The notes beneath the pieces were generated by a model, which made no database searches, was not told the origin of the DNA, and saw only the letters and a program-made list of their open reading frames with translations. The position numbers and the translations under genes are program-made. From Euryarchaeota archaeon UBA501 (GTDB lineage Archaea > Thermoplasmatota > Poseidoniia > Poseidoniales > Thalassarchaeaceae), in NCBI GenBank assembly GCA_002505685.1, contig DAVT01000075.1, positions 1 through 11,637 on the forward strand: 11,637 nucleotides of DNA, given 5' to 3'. Below are positions 1 through 6,661 of this stretch, piece after piece; the stretch's first letter is position 1, and every line of letters starts with the position of its first letter.

Positions 1-39
1 GGCGAACTGATTGCTCGATTGACCTCTCAAACCGCTTAA
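1..39 (+). CDS. 3' end of an upstream gene (partial)
   Basis: Frame 1 reads GELIARLTSQTA and then TAA at 37-39, from the left edge of the window. Twelve residues are too few to recognise a family. The call rests on an open frame up to a stop followed by a short spacer before the aminotransferase start at 65, the spacing expected in this compact genome. The stop overlaps a TATA-like CTTAAG, so the downstream gene may have its own promoter inside the end of this one. A chance open stretch of 12 codons is quite possible. Confidence 0.35.
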   Translation, partial: GELIARLTSQTA

Positions 40-40
40 G
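35..40 (+). promoter_or_regulatory. TATA-like box for the aminotransferase gene
   Basis: CTTAAG lies 30 bp (first base to first base) upstream of the ATG at 65. Archaeal TATA boxes sit about 25-30 bp before the transcription start, so a transcript from here would start at or next to the ATG and be leaderless. The same hexamer stands 30 bp before a TTG at 3063 in the surface-protein gene. CTTAAG is a weak match to the archaeal TATA consensus, so the call is tentative. Confidence 0.3.
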
Positions 41-54
41 GGCAAGAGGCTATT

Positions 55-72
55 CCGGCCGAACATGGCCGG
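55..72 (+). repeat. Inverted repeat enclosing the aminotransferase start codon
   Basis: CCGGCC at 55-60 and GGCCGG at 67-72 are perfect 6-bp arms around the six bases GAACAT, so the ATG at 65-67 lies in the loop and the first base of the right arm. In RNA this hairpin would hold the start codon at its tip, but only if the message carries a leader. If the transcript starts at the ATG, the structure cannot form and the repeat could only act in DNA. GC-rich 6-bp arms can arise by chance. Confidence 0.3.
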
Positions 73-1216
73 GTTTTCTGACCGCGCTTTGGCGATTCAG
101 CCAACAGGCGTGCGGAAAATGTTCGATATGGCAGGGGACGATGTCATCTCCTTTGGTTTGGGAGAACCAGATTTCCAACCACCCGAAGTGGCCATTGATG
201 CCATGTGTAAAGCCATGCGTGAGGGACATAACAAGTACACCACCACCGCTGGCCTACCTGCGCTCAGAAAGCGAATCGCAGAAGATTGGGCATCAGTTCA
301 GGCAGGTCTCGATGAAAACAACGTTTGTATGACAATGAGTGGGACCAATGCATTGCTTTGTTGCTCGTTGGCCTTGCTCAATCCGGGGGACAATATCCTG
401 TTGCCTGAACCGTATTTCCCCCTCTATGCTCCCGATGCGACACTGTGTGGGGCTGAGTCCAAATTCTATCCTTGTCTGTTTGAACATGAATTCGTCCCAC
501 AAATCAGTGATTTGGAAGCGCTTATCGATGAGAATACCAAGGCGATTCTCTACAATTTCCCAAGCAATCCGACCGGAGCAACCATCACCGTCGAGCAGCG
601 TGACGAGTTACTCGATTTTGCCCGACGGCACGACATTTGGATTATCACCGATGAGGTCTATGATCGAATCATCTACGGCAGTGAGCACGTCTCTTTCCTA
701 GGGACCGGATACGAGAAACTTCTACTCGTCAATTCCTTTTCCAAGACCTTCGCCATGACCGGCTGGAGAATAGGGTACATCCTTTCGACGAATTTAGACG
801 CCATGAAGCAACTCATCAAGTTGCAGTATTATGTCACGGCATGCAGCAATGATGCGATGCAATATGCGGTTCTTGCTGCATTCAATGAGGCTAACGATTA
901 TCCATCTGAAATGGCCAAGGAATTCCAAGCACGGCGCGACTTGATTTGCGACCGTTTGAACGCGATGCCAGGCGTTTCATGTCACGTCCCTGAAGGTGCC
1001 TTCTATGTGTTCCCGAAGGTCGAAGTAGAGGGTATGAATTCTGAAGAAATCGCCATTGAACTTCTCAAGGGTGGCGTTCTTTGTTCTCCTGGTTCCGCAT
1101 TCGGTGAGTCGGGTGAAGGTCACCTACGATTTGCCTACACAATTGGTCGCGATGATATTCAGCGTGGGATGGACAAAGTCGAGTCTGTTCTCAAAGGACT
1201 CAGAGATAGCGCCTAG
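65..1216 (+). CDS. PLP-dependent class I/II aminotransferase (aspartate/aromatic type)
   Basis: A 383-residue fold-type I aminotransferase that should move an amino group between an amino acid and a 2-oxo acid in the cytosol. The N-terminus has the family pattern ISFGLGEPDF (29-38) and the KYTTTAGLPALR segment. N168 in SNPTG, D196 and Y199 in TDEVY, and K227 in SFSKTFAMTGWRIGY are the PLP-binding residues, K227 forming the Schiff base; R235 contacts the phosphate. R355 in HLRFAY matches the arginine that binds the substrate carboxylate. Length is normal and all key residues are present, so it should be active. Closest types are archaeal aspartate or aromatic aminotransferases; substrate cannot be decided from sequence. 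The ATG at 65 gives a family-typical N-terminus. It is probably cotranscribed with the membrane-protein gene 8 bp downstream. Confidence 0.93.
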   Translation: MAGFSDRALAIQPTGVRKMFDMAGDDVISFGLGEPDFQPPEVAIDAMCKAMREGHNKYTTTAGLPALRKRIAEDWASVQAGLDENNVCMTMSGTNALLCCSLALLNPGDNILLPEPYFPLYAPDATLCGAESKFYPCLFEHEFVPQISDLEALIDENTKAILYNFPSNPTGATITVEQRDELLDFARRHDIWIITDEVYDRIIYGSEHVSFLGTGYEKLLLVNSFSKTFAMTGWRIGYILSTNLDAMKQLIKLQYYVTACSNDAMQYAVLAAFNEANDYPSEMAKEFQARRDLICDRLNAMPGVSCHVPEGAFYVFPKVEVEGMNSEEIAIELLKGGVLCSPGSAFGESGEGHLRFAYTIGRDDIQRGMDKVESVLKGLRDSA

Positions 1217-1219
1217 GTG
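1215..1219 (+). promoter_or_regulatory. Shine-Dalgarno-like AGGTG of the small membrane-protein gene
   Basis: AGGTG overlaps the aminotransferase stop codon and ends 5 bases before the ATG at 1225. A similar AGGTGGG precedes the thermosome start. It supports ATG 1225 as the start and internal initiation on a shared message. Confidence 0.45.
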
Positions 1220-1224
1220 TTGAA

Positions 1225-1854
1225 ATGTCTCTGAGTGCAGACGCCGCTCGTTTGGCCGTCGGGATGTTGGTGGGCATGATTTTGCCTCGCTTTCCATTGT
1301 TGTTTTTCACTCGATTCTTGAACATGGAACGGGAATTATCTCCCCATCCTGATCCGATTCGTGTGGACATACCATTGATTCAGCGTATGCTTCTCATGCG
1401 TCGAGTGCATATGATGTGCTGGCTGATTGCAACCCTACCCCTTGCACTTGGAATATTCGTGCTACGAAATTCTCCTGAACCATTCGCCCTTGGTCTCGTG
1501 GCGGGAGTGTCGTGGTTTGCAATATCTCGCATCGTCCCACTTGACATCCACCAAGGATTGGGGGTAATTCCTCTCTCTATGGTTAAATCGATTAACAATT
1601 TACGAGAACCAGAAACAGAATGCTGCAAGAATCCTGAATTACAATGGGAAGTGAGGTACGTGCGATGCAAAGAATGCCGCAGAATTTTGTTGGATTTACC
1701 CCGTCCCGATTTGGGTCGAATTCGCTCTGATGGGCGCATGATGGGTTCTCTTCGAATTCTACTTATGGATGGGCGTTCAATTTACCCTTCATCCAAAGAA
1801 TCAGCTGTCTTCGAGGGTTCCGAGTTGCTCCGCAAGGTCGCTGAAGAGGAATGA
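1225..1854 (+). CDS. Unknown three-helix membrane protein with cysteine-rich tail
   Basis: I do not recognise a family for this 209-residue protein. Three hydrophobic segments are visible: about 10-32, 64-80 and 87-106. The remaining hundred residues are soluble and hold four cysteines, C133-C134 and C148-x2-C151 (RCKECRRIL), spaced like a small zinc ribbon or knuckle. After that the chain becomes basic and then acidic (KVAEEE at the end). Basic residues near the helices and the cysteine cluster suggest the tail is cytosolic, perhaps a metal-binding or interaction site on the membrane; this is inference. The gene follows the aminotransferase by 8 bp. Its last 54 bp overlap the 3' end of the opposite-strand membrane-protein gene, and both frames stay open across the overlap. 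Confidence 0.75.
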   Translation: MSLSADAARLAVGMLVGMILPRFPLLFFTRFLNMERELSPHPDPIRVDIPLIQRMLLMRRVHMMCWLIATLPLALGIFVLRNSPEPFALGLVAGVSWFAISRIVPLDIHQGLGVIPLSMVKSINNLREPETECCKNPELQWEVRYVRCKECRRILLDLPRPDLGRIRSDGRMMGSLRILLMDGRSIYPSSKESAVFEGSELLRKVAEEE

Positions 1855-2910
1855 TTCATCTTCTTCAGATCCATCCACCTCTTCCTCTTCAATTTCGTGT
1901 ACGTCGCTGCCCATGCCTTCCGTTGTCTCGCCCGGAGCGGGCAACGCATCGACTTCCCCCTCCTCGCCCATTTTCTCCCAATCTGCTTCATTTCCAATGA
2001 ACCATTTCGGTGGGTCCTGTTCACCTCCACCTAACACTGCCATCGTTGTGAAAATCGCCATCGGCAATAGTGACAGAGCGACCAGTAAATCTAGGAAACT
2101 CGACTCTGGAATGATGACATCTTCGACGGGCAATACTGCTTCAAGAATACCTCTCTCAACCTCGACGTCTTGCCATCTGTAGTCAAGTCCAAGGCCTTGG
2201 AATGCCAATGAGACAATGGTTCGTTCCACAAGCCATAGTAGGAGTACTGGGAACAACCAACCCAATTTGGTGCGGTCGACCAAAATGCGTCTGGCTACCG
2301 CTGCAACACCGACGACCTTTGAGGCGATTTTCGGATAAACTCGCAAGCCGATGACCAGCCCGATGAGATAGACCAGCAACGCCAACTCAAGCAATCTTCT
2401 CTCCTGCAACCATTCACCGGGCACGAAACGAAGTACGAGCAAGGGTAGCATAATCAGTACCAGTTGTAGTGGTGCTGCAAGCAATTGCAGGCCCCCGTGA
2501 ACTTCCAGTAATGGTCGACCATTTACGCGGACTTCTTGATACACGATTCGAGTCACTTTACCATACGGGGATTGGGTCAAACCCAAGCGAGCACGATCGA
2601 CCAAATCCGCATCACGCAAGCGCCGATTCATACCCATGACAGGCAACCAACCCCCGGCATCCGCCACTCTGGTTGGCATATATCCGCCCACGGCCAAACC
2701 CAAGATTAGAGAAATGATTCCATACATGACTGCAGCGCTTATGATCCATGGTAACAATTCAATCTGTAACGAGAATGTCCAAGTTTCCCAATCCATATCC
2801 AAAATGTAAGTTACCGTAAATGCGAGAATTGGAGCGACGAAGACTTGAACGCCAACAATAATTGTCAGCCACATTCTCTCGATCAACGTACTTCTGTTCA
2901 GTGACAACAA
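1801..2910 (-). CDS. Unknown six-helix membrane protein with acidic C-terminal tail
   Basis: No family recognised. The 369-residue product has about six hydrophobic segments: 13-37, 50-78, 141-163, 173-192, 217-238 and 273-296. A soluble loop at roughly 80-140 carries conserved-looking arginine/aspartate residues (MNRRLRDADLVDRARLGL). The last 60 residues form a disordered, strongly acidic tail including HEIEEEEVDGSEEDES. An even helix number would put both ends on the same side. The frame opens with TTG at 2910 (an in-frame stop lies 7 codons upstream); the first ATG is at 2874 and would give 357 residues starting directly in the first helix. Neither start has a clear ribosome site. I keep the longer form because its charged NRSTLIER lead-in makes a natural cytosolic N-terminus. 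The gene is divergent from the surface-protein gene and convergent with the gene at 1225-1854. Confidence 0.75.
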   Translation of the reverse strand: MLSLNRSTLIERMWLTIIVGVQVFVAPILAFTVTYILDMDWETWTFSLQIELLPWIISAAVMYGIISLILGLAVGGYMPTRVADAGGWLPVMGMNRRLRDADLVDRARLGLTQSPYGKVTRIVYQEVRVNGRPLLEVHGGLQLLAAPLQLVLIMLPLLVLRFVPGEWLQERRLLELALLVYLIGLVIGLRVYPKIASKVVGVAAVARRILVDRTKLGWLFPVLLLWLVERTIVSLAFQGLGLDYRWQDVEVERGILEAVLPVEDVIIPESSFLDLLVALSLLPMAIFTTMAVLGGGEQDPPKWFIGNEADWEKMGEEGEVDALPAPGETTEGMGSDVHEIEEEEVDGSEEDESFLFSDLAEQLGTLEDS

Positions 2911-3000
2911 GTGGGTTCGTGCACTTTGGTGTCAAGAGTGTGTCGGCCAATTTGGGGTCTCCCGGCGCAATTCCTCATCGCTCCAGATTATGCCGAAGCG

Positions 3001-3028
3001 GTTGACCCTGTCGTAGACAGGGTTCAAC
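3001..3028 (+). promoter_or_regulatory. GTA-spaced inverted repeat 1 (upstream of surface-protein gene)
   Basis: Perfect 8-bp arms ACCCTGTC (3005-3012) and GACAGGGT (3016-3023) flank GTA (3013-3015). Beyond one unpaired T at 3024 they extend with GTTG/CAAC to 12 paired positions. It lies in the 149-bp divergent region, 43 bases before ATG 3072. If the CTTAAG at 3033-3038 is the TATA box, the repeat sits just upstream of it, where a DNA-binding regulator could act; if transcription starts earlier it would be a leader hairpin. It resembles two other GTA-spaced repeats in this window. Confidence 0.55.
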
Positions 3029-3032
3029 CAAC

Positions 3033-3038
3033 CTTAAG
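3033..3038 (+). promoter_or_regulatory. TATA-like box for the surface-protein gene
   Basis: CTTAAG is identical to the hexamer before the aminotransferase gene. Transcription would be expected to start near 3058-3064, giving either a leaderless message starting at TTG 3060/3063 or a roughly 10-base leader to ATG 3072. The match to the archaeal TATA consensus is weak. Confidence 0.3.
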
Positions 3039-3071
3039 ACCGGCCCACGATTGGCGTAGTTGTTGATTGCG

Positions 3072-6000
3072 ATGAAGACTGGCCAAACCACATTGATGCT
3101 AATCGTTCTGTGTCTTGCTTCCTTGGCGCCCATGCTGGCTCCTCAGGATGCCCTGAATACGCCAATAATCGAGCAAGAAACCACCGCTCGTGCTGACAAT
3201 GTCGATTTCATCGTCGAAGATATTGCAGTGGGGAATACCACAGAACCTGCTGAAGTATGGGAACAGCCTGACAGTTCCTCAATCGATTACCTCCTTCGAG
3301 GGACAAGATATGAAGTTCGAATCACCTTCATGAACGCCGGCATCGGATCTCAGGGGCAAGGGTCATTCGGAACTCTACAAGCAGTTCACCCAATTGGCTT
3401 CGTAATGGAAAGTTGGGAATTCAACCTCACAGGTCAACAAGACAAAATGCAAGGTGGTCAGCGGAAAACCTTGATTGTCGAATGGACTGCAGATGCAGCG
3501 CACAGTATCCTCGATGATGATGGTCATCTGCATGGTGGCATTATTTTCCGTGGAGAAATCCAAGCCGAATTCGGCCCTGTTGAAGATGGCCCCAAGGATA
3601 ACAACGTCTACGAAGAAGCCGTCCCTGTTGCTTTGTGGCATGACCCTATGGATGGCCCATCTATAACCTATGATGTAATGACTTGGATTCCGATTTCCTA
3701 CACTGACCGCACACCCTCGGATGGTTCGTCTGGCATTTACGGCGGAGGTTCAGATTGGCAGACAGATAATTCATCTTCAGCAGTTGGGCCACGTCACTAT
3801 CGAATTTCAAACCCCGACGGAGGGAATTACGCATCGAATACAATTGACATGTTGAAGTGGGGTTGGTTCTCAAGCGATGGTACTTGCAATGATCCAGGAC
3901 ATGGTTTGGGATATGGTACTATTGATTCCGACATTGAAGCAATTACATCGTATAGGTTCTGCTGGTTGTACCTGCTTGATTCCGATTTCCGTTCTGTTCA
4001 CTGGGCGACCAAAGCATGGGGGACCATGGGATCCGGCGACGAACTGGCGATGGAAGCCCTTCGGGGTATGAATACAGTTGAACAGTTGAACCTGACCCAA
4101 GCAGGTGTATCTGCTAGCGAAAATGATTGGACAAATATCGTCTGGAACATGACTGACGTCCACGATGATAACGCCTACACCATTTCGTATACTAAACTCG
4201 CAGACAATTCAGGTGCCAATGAGGGAATGCGAATAGATGATTTCATTCTGTTTGCTACCGAGGTTGTTGATGAATACACGGTCACCTTGGAATGTGATGA
4301 TCCGTTGCCCAATGCCTATTCAGTGATTCCAGCAGACCCATTTCCACCTTCACTATACTGCGATTTGACCAACAATGGTTACAGAGAAGTAAATCTCAAC
4401 ATATTCACCGAGGTTTCGAATGATTCATGGATGGCTTCCTACCCACTGCGTATTGAGAGTGATAACAAGAATAGTTTTGGGAACTCTGTTGCACTAAATC
4501 CACTGGATGGGGAAACCACGACTTCATTCTGGGTGAACTTGACAGTACCCGAGGGCGCCAATGTCGAGACTCTGAATTGGACTGTGCAAATTTCCGACCT
4601 TGTCAATGCTGAAATGATGAGTGAATTGACTCTCCCGGTTACAGTATCTTCATCTTATTCGGTACGATTGGATCAGGTTACCCCTGCTCTTCCAGCCTTG
4701 TACCTTGATCCAGGGGAAAGCGGTGACATCCTGATGAAAGTAAAGAATACTGGCAATCAGGTTGCAGGTTGGTCCTTTGGGGCTTACTTTGACACGACAA
4801 CCCCACAAGGTATAGGGTGGGGTGCAAACAATCTCGCTTGGCTTGAAGACTGGGACGAGGATGGAAATTTCACCGAGATAACACAAGTACAACTCGAGAA
4901 AGGAGAAGAGAGATTTGTGACGGCCAGAATCACGGCGCCACAGCAAAATTCACCGGGGGATGTCGACATATCTCTGTTCGCCCAAGGTATTTCACCAGCT
5001 AGCGCTCAATCGGTTGAGCAGGTAGTCATCAATATGTCTACAATTCAATCGGCTACAGTAACCCCTGAATCATCCTCAATGACTGCACTTGCTGACGGTA
5101 ACAAGCGAACGATGTCAGTCACCATTCGAAATGATGGCAATGAGGCAGAAAGTTTCGATCTATCAATCAATGCAGATTGGCGAATCGGTGCCTCTTTGGC
5201 GATAGATACAACGGAGCCGATTGAGCCATTTGGTCAAGAAATCGAAGTTGTCGTAATCATGGACATGCCACAGGGTTTGGCTCCAGAATATTATCCTGTC
5301 ACGGTGACAGCAACTTCACAAACGGATTCGACCTACAGTGCGAGTGGCCAATATACACTTGAGGTCCCAGCGACTTACATCGTTGAAGTGGAAGACAAAG
5401 ATTTGTCTGGGCAATCCTTCTCTGCGGGTGTAGAGGCACGGACAATGAAATTTGAGATATTCAATCATGGAAACGAAATGGATGCATTCAACATTGACCT
5501 TTCCATGGATGCTGGTATGAATGCAGAAATATCCAGTGGGGCTACGGACGGCCAAACCACATACATCGCTCCACAAACCTCGACAAATGTTACCATCAGT
5601 TATTCCTTTGATGATGGAGTACAGGGTAACAAGGAACTGTCCGTCACCGCGACCAGCGTCAATGGTTTGTCGGCCGGACAGAGCGTATCCTCAACCGGTG
5701 TTGGCAATTTCCAAGTAGGTACTCTAGGCTGGATTCGACTTGAACCCGGCCCATTGCTTCACATTACGGAACCAGGTCCTCATACGATTGGCGTAACAGT
5801 ACACAATCAACACCCAAGCAACAACCAAGAGATTCGTCTCAGCGTCTCGACAGATGAAGCGGCCGTTTGGAACACCAGATATGTCCGTGTTGTATCTGCT
5901 GATCAGCAGTTTGAACTACCTCCAGATCAACTCAGAATTGTCTATATCGAGATTTACATCACAGACGAAAACCTTGCCAATTTTGACGAGGACACGATGG

Positions 6001-6584
6001 TCTTCACAGCGACTCTAAAAGTTGAAGCTACAGACGACAATGCAGAGGTTTCGATGCAGTTTAGTGCAGACAAATTTGTCGCCACTGATTCAAGTAGCGA
6101 GGAAGGCGGATTCGGAGCGATGGCCGCAAACATTGGTATCTGGGTGGCAGGCATACTGTCCATTATCGCTCTCGGAGTCGTTTTGGTTCGAATTTTGATG
6201 TCGACCGAACATGAGGAGGAAATTTCATCCTTAGGTGGGTACGAATCGAACATTGGCCTCCCCGATGCCCCCTCGCTTCCGGAAGCACCGACACTCCCGA
6301 GTGCAGATACGACGGCGAATTCGATGTATGGTGGTACTGAAGATTTGTTCTCCCAACCCGTGACGACTACCCCACCTCCTCCTTCAGCCAGTTCACCAGT
6401 CACACAAAACATCACAGTGAATATTCAGGACAGTGTAGTGCATGGTGATGTTGGTTCGGCAGCAGCAGATGCAGTTGCGAATTCAGGCCCTCAGTTGCCC
6501 GAATCAGGGTTGCCAGAGGGATGGACGATGGAACAATGGCAGCATTACGGCGAGGAGTATCTTCGCCGCCAAGGTGGGGCATAA
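3072..6584 (+). CDS. Large secreted, membrane-anchored Ig-like (CARDB/NEW3-type) surface protein
   Basis: About 1,170 residues from ATG 3072 (numbers below count from the in-frame TTG 3060). The start MKTGQTT then LMLIVLCLASLAPMLA is a signal peptide, so most of the chain is outside the cell. Residues about 48-195 look like a CARDB-type beta domain. Residues 205-400 form a glycine/tryptophan-rich unit ending IDDFILFA that resembles MAM/concanavalin-like jelly rolls. Residues 400-1000 hold repeated Ig-like units with NEW3-type phrases such as VTIRNDGNEAESFDL and VKNTGNQ. Many N-x-S/T sequons fit archaeal N-glycosylation. One membrane helix follows (about 1024-1046), then a proline-rich tail with NIQDSVVHGDV and the terminal GWTMEQW...YG..YL motif. 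It is probably an adhesin, receptor or cell-envelope component; no catalytic motif seen. The TTG starts at 3060 and 3063 only lengthen the signal peptide. Confidence 0.8.
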   Translation: MKTGQTTLMLIVLCLASLAPMLAPQDALNTPIIEQETTARADNVDFIVEDIAVGNTTEPAEVWEQPDSSSIDYLLRGTRYEVRITFMNAGIGSQGQGSFGTLQAVHPIGFVMESWEFNLTGQQDKMQGGQRKTLIVEWTADAAHSILDDDGHLHGGIIFRGEIQAEFGPVEDGPKDNNVYEEAVPVALWHDPMDGPSITYDVMTWIPISYTDRTPSDGSSGIYGGGSDWQTDNSSSAVGPRHYRISNPDGGNYASNTIDMLKWGWFSSDGTCNDPGHGLGYGTIDSDIEAITSYRFCWLYLLDSDFRSVHWATKAWGTMGSGDELAMEALRGMNTVEQLNLTQAGVSASENDWTNIVWNMTDVHDDNAYTISYTKLADNSGANEGMRIDDFILFATEVVDEYTVTLECDDPLPNAYSVIPADPFPPSLYCDLTNNGYREVNLNIFTEVSNDSWMASYPLRIESDNKNSFGNSVALNPLDGETTTSFWVNLTVPEGANVETLNWTVQISDLVNAEMMSELTLPVTVSSSYSVRLDQVTPALPALYLDPGESGDILMKVKNTGNQVAGWSFGAYFDTTTPQGIGWGANNLAWLEDWDEDGNFTEITQVQLEKGEERFVTARITAPQQNSPGDVDISLFAQGISPASAQSVEQVVINMSTIQSATVTPESSSMTALADGNKRTMSVTIRNDGNEAESFDLSINADWRIGASLAIDTTEPIEPFGQEIEVVVIMDMPQGLAPEYYPVTVTATSQTDSTYSASGQYTLEVPATYIVEVEDKDLSGQSFSAGVEARTMKFEIFNHGNEMDAFNIDLSMDAGMNAEISSGATDGQTTYIAPQTSTNVTISYSFDDGVQGNKELSVTATSVNGLSAGQSVSSTGVGNFQVGTLGWIRLEPGPLLHITEPGPHTIGVTVHNQHPSNNQEIRLSVSTDEAAVWNTRYVRVVSADQQFELPPDQLRIVYIEIYITDENLANFDEDTMVFTATLKVEATDDNAEVSMQFSADKFVATDSSSEEGGFGAMAANIGIWVAGILSIIALGVVLVRILMSTEHEEEISSLGGYESNIGLPDAPSLPEAPTLPSADTTANSMYGGTEDLFSQPVTTTPPPPSASSPVTQNITVNIQDSVVHGDVGSAAADAVANSGPQLPESGLPEGWTMEQWQHYGEEYLRRQGGA

Positions 6585-6590
6585 TTCTTC

Positions 6591-6608
6591 ACGGCGCCTT
6601 TATGAAGG
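6591..6608 (+). promoter_or_regulatory. Possible TATA region of the thermosome gene
   Basis: CCTTTATGAA at 6597-6606 is the best TATA-like match in the 77-bp gap after the surface-protein gene. It would place the transcription start near 6627, exactly at the left arm of the GTA-spaced inverted repeat. The same bases can also pair as a short GCCTT-TATG-AAGGC hairpin (6595-6608), so a weak terminator for the upstream gene is the alternative. No T-tract follows. Confidence 0.35.
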
Positions 6609-6626
6609 CCTCCTGAGTCGGCAAGT

Positions 6627-6641
6627 CGCCCCGTAGGGGCG
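6627..6641 (+). promoter_or_regulatory. GTA-spaced inverted repeat 2 (thermosome leader)
   Basis: CGCCCC (6627-6632) and GGGGCG (6636-6641) are perfect 6-bp arms around GTA. It ends 20 bases before the thermosome ATG and 5 bases before the AGGTGGG ribosome site. It shares the core CCCGTAGGG with the repeat at 8352-8366. In RNA it would be a short, stable GC-only hairpin near the 5' end of the message. Confidence 0.55.
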
Positions 6642-6647
6642 CAAACT

Positions 6648-6654
6648 AGGTGGG
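6648..6654 (+). promoter_or_regulatory. Shine-Dalgarno site of the thermosome gene
   Basis: AGGTGGG ends 7 bases before ATG 6662 and is complementary to the pyrimidine-rich 3' end expected of archaeal 16S rRNA. It fixes the start at 6662, which also gives the family-typical N-terminus. Confidence 0.6.
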
Positions 6655-6661
6655 ATAACCA

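Noticed and set aside
1769..2182. Plus-strand open frame of 137 codons, Ser/Pro-rich
   Set aside because: It is the mirror image of the acidic tail of the minus-strand membrane protein; Ser/Pro richness is the antisense shadow of Glu/Asp codons.
3072..3150. Lipoprotein signal in the surface protein
   Set aside because: The only cysteine in the signal region (VLCLAS) lies in the middle of the hydrophobic core, not in a lipobox at its end.
5954..6415. Minus-strand open frame of 153 codons inside the surface-protein gene
   Set aside because: It lies antisense to the membrane helix and proline-rich tail of a well-supported gene, with a low-complexity Ser/Val/Pro product and no recognisable motif.
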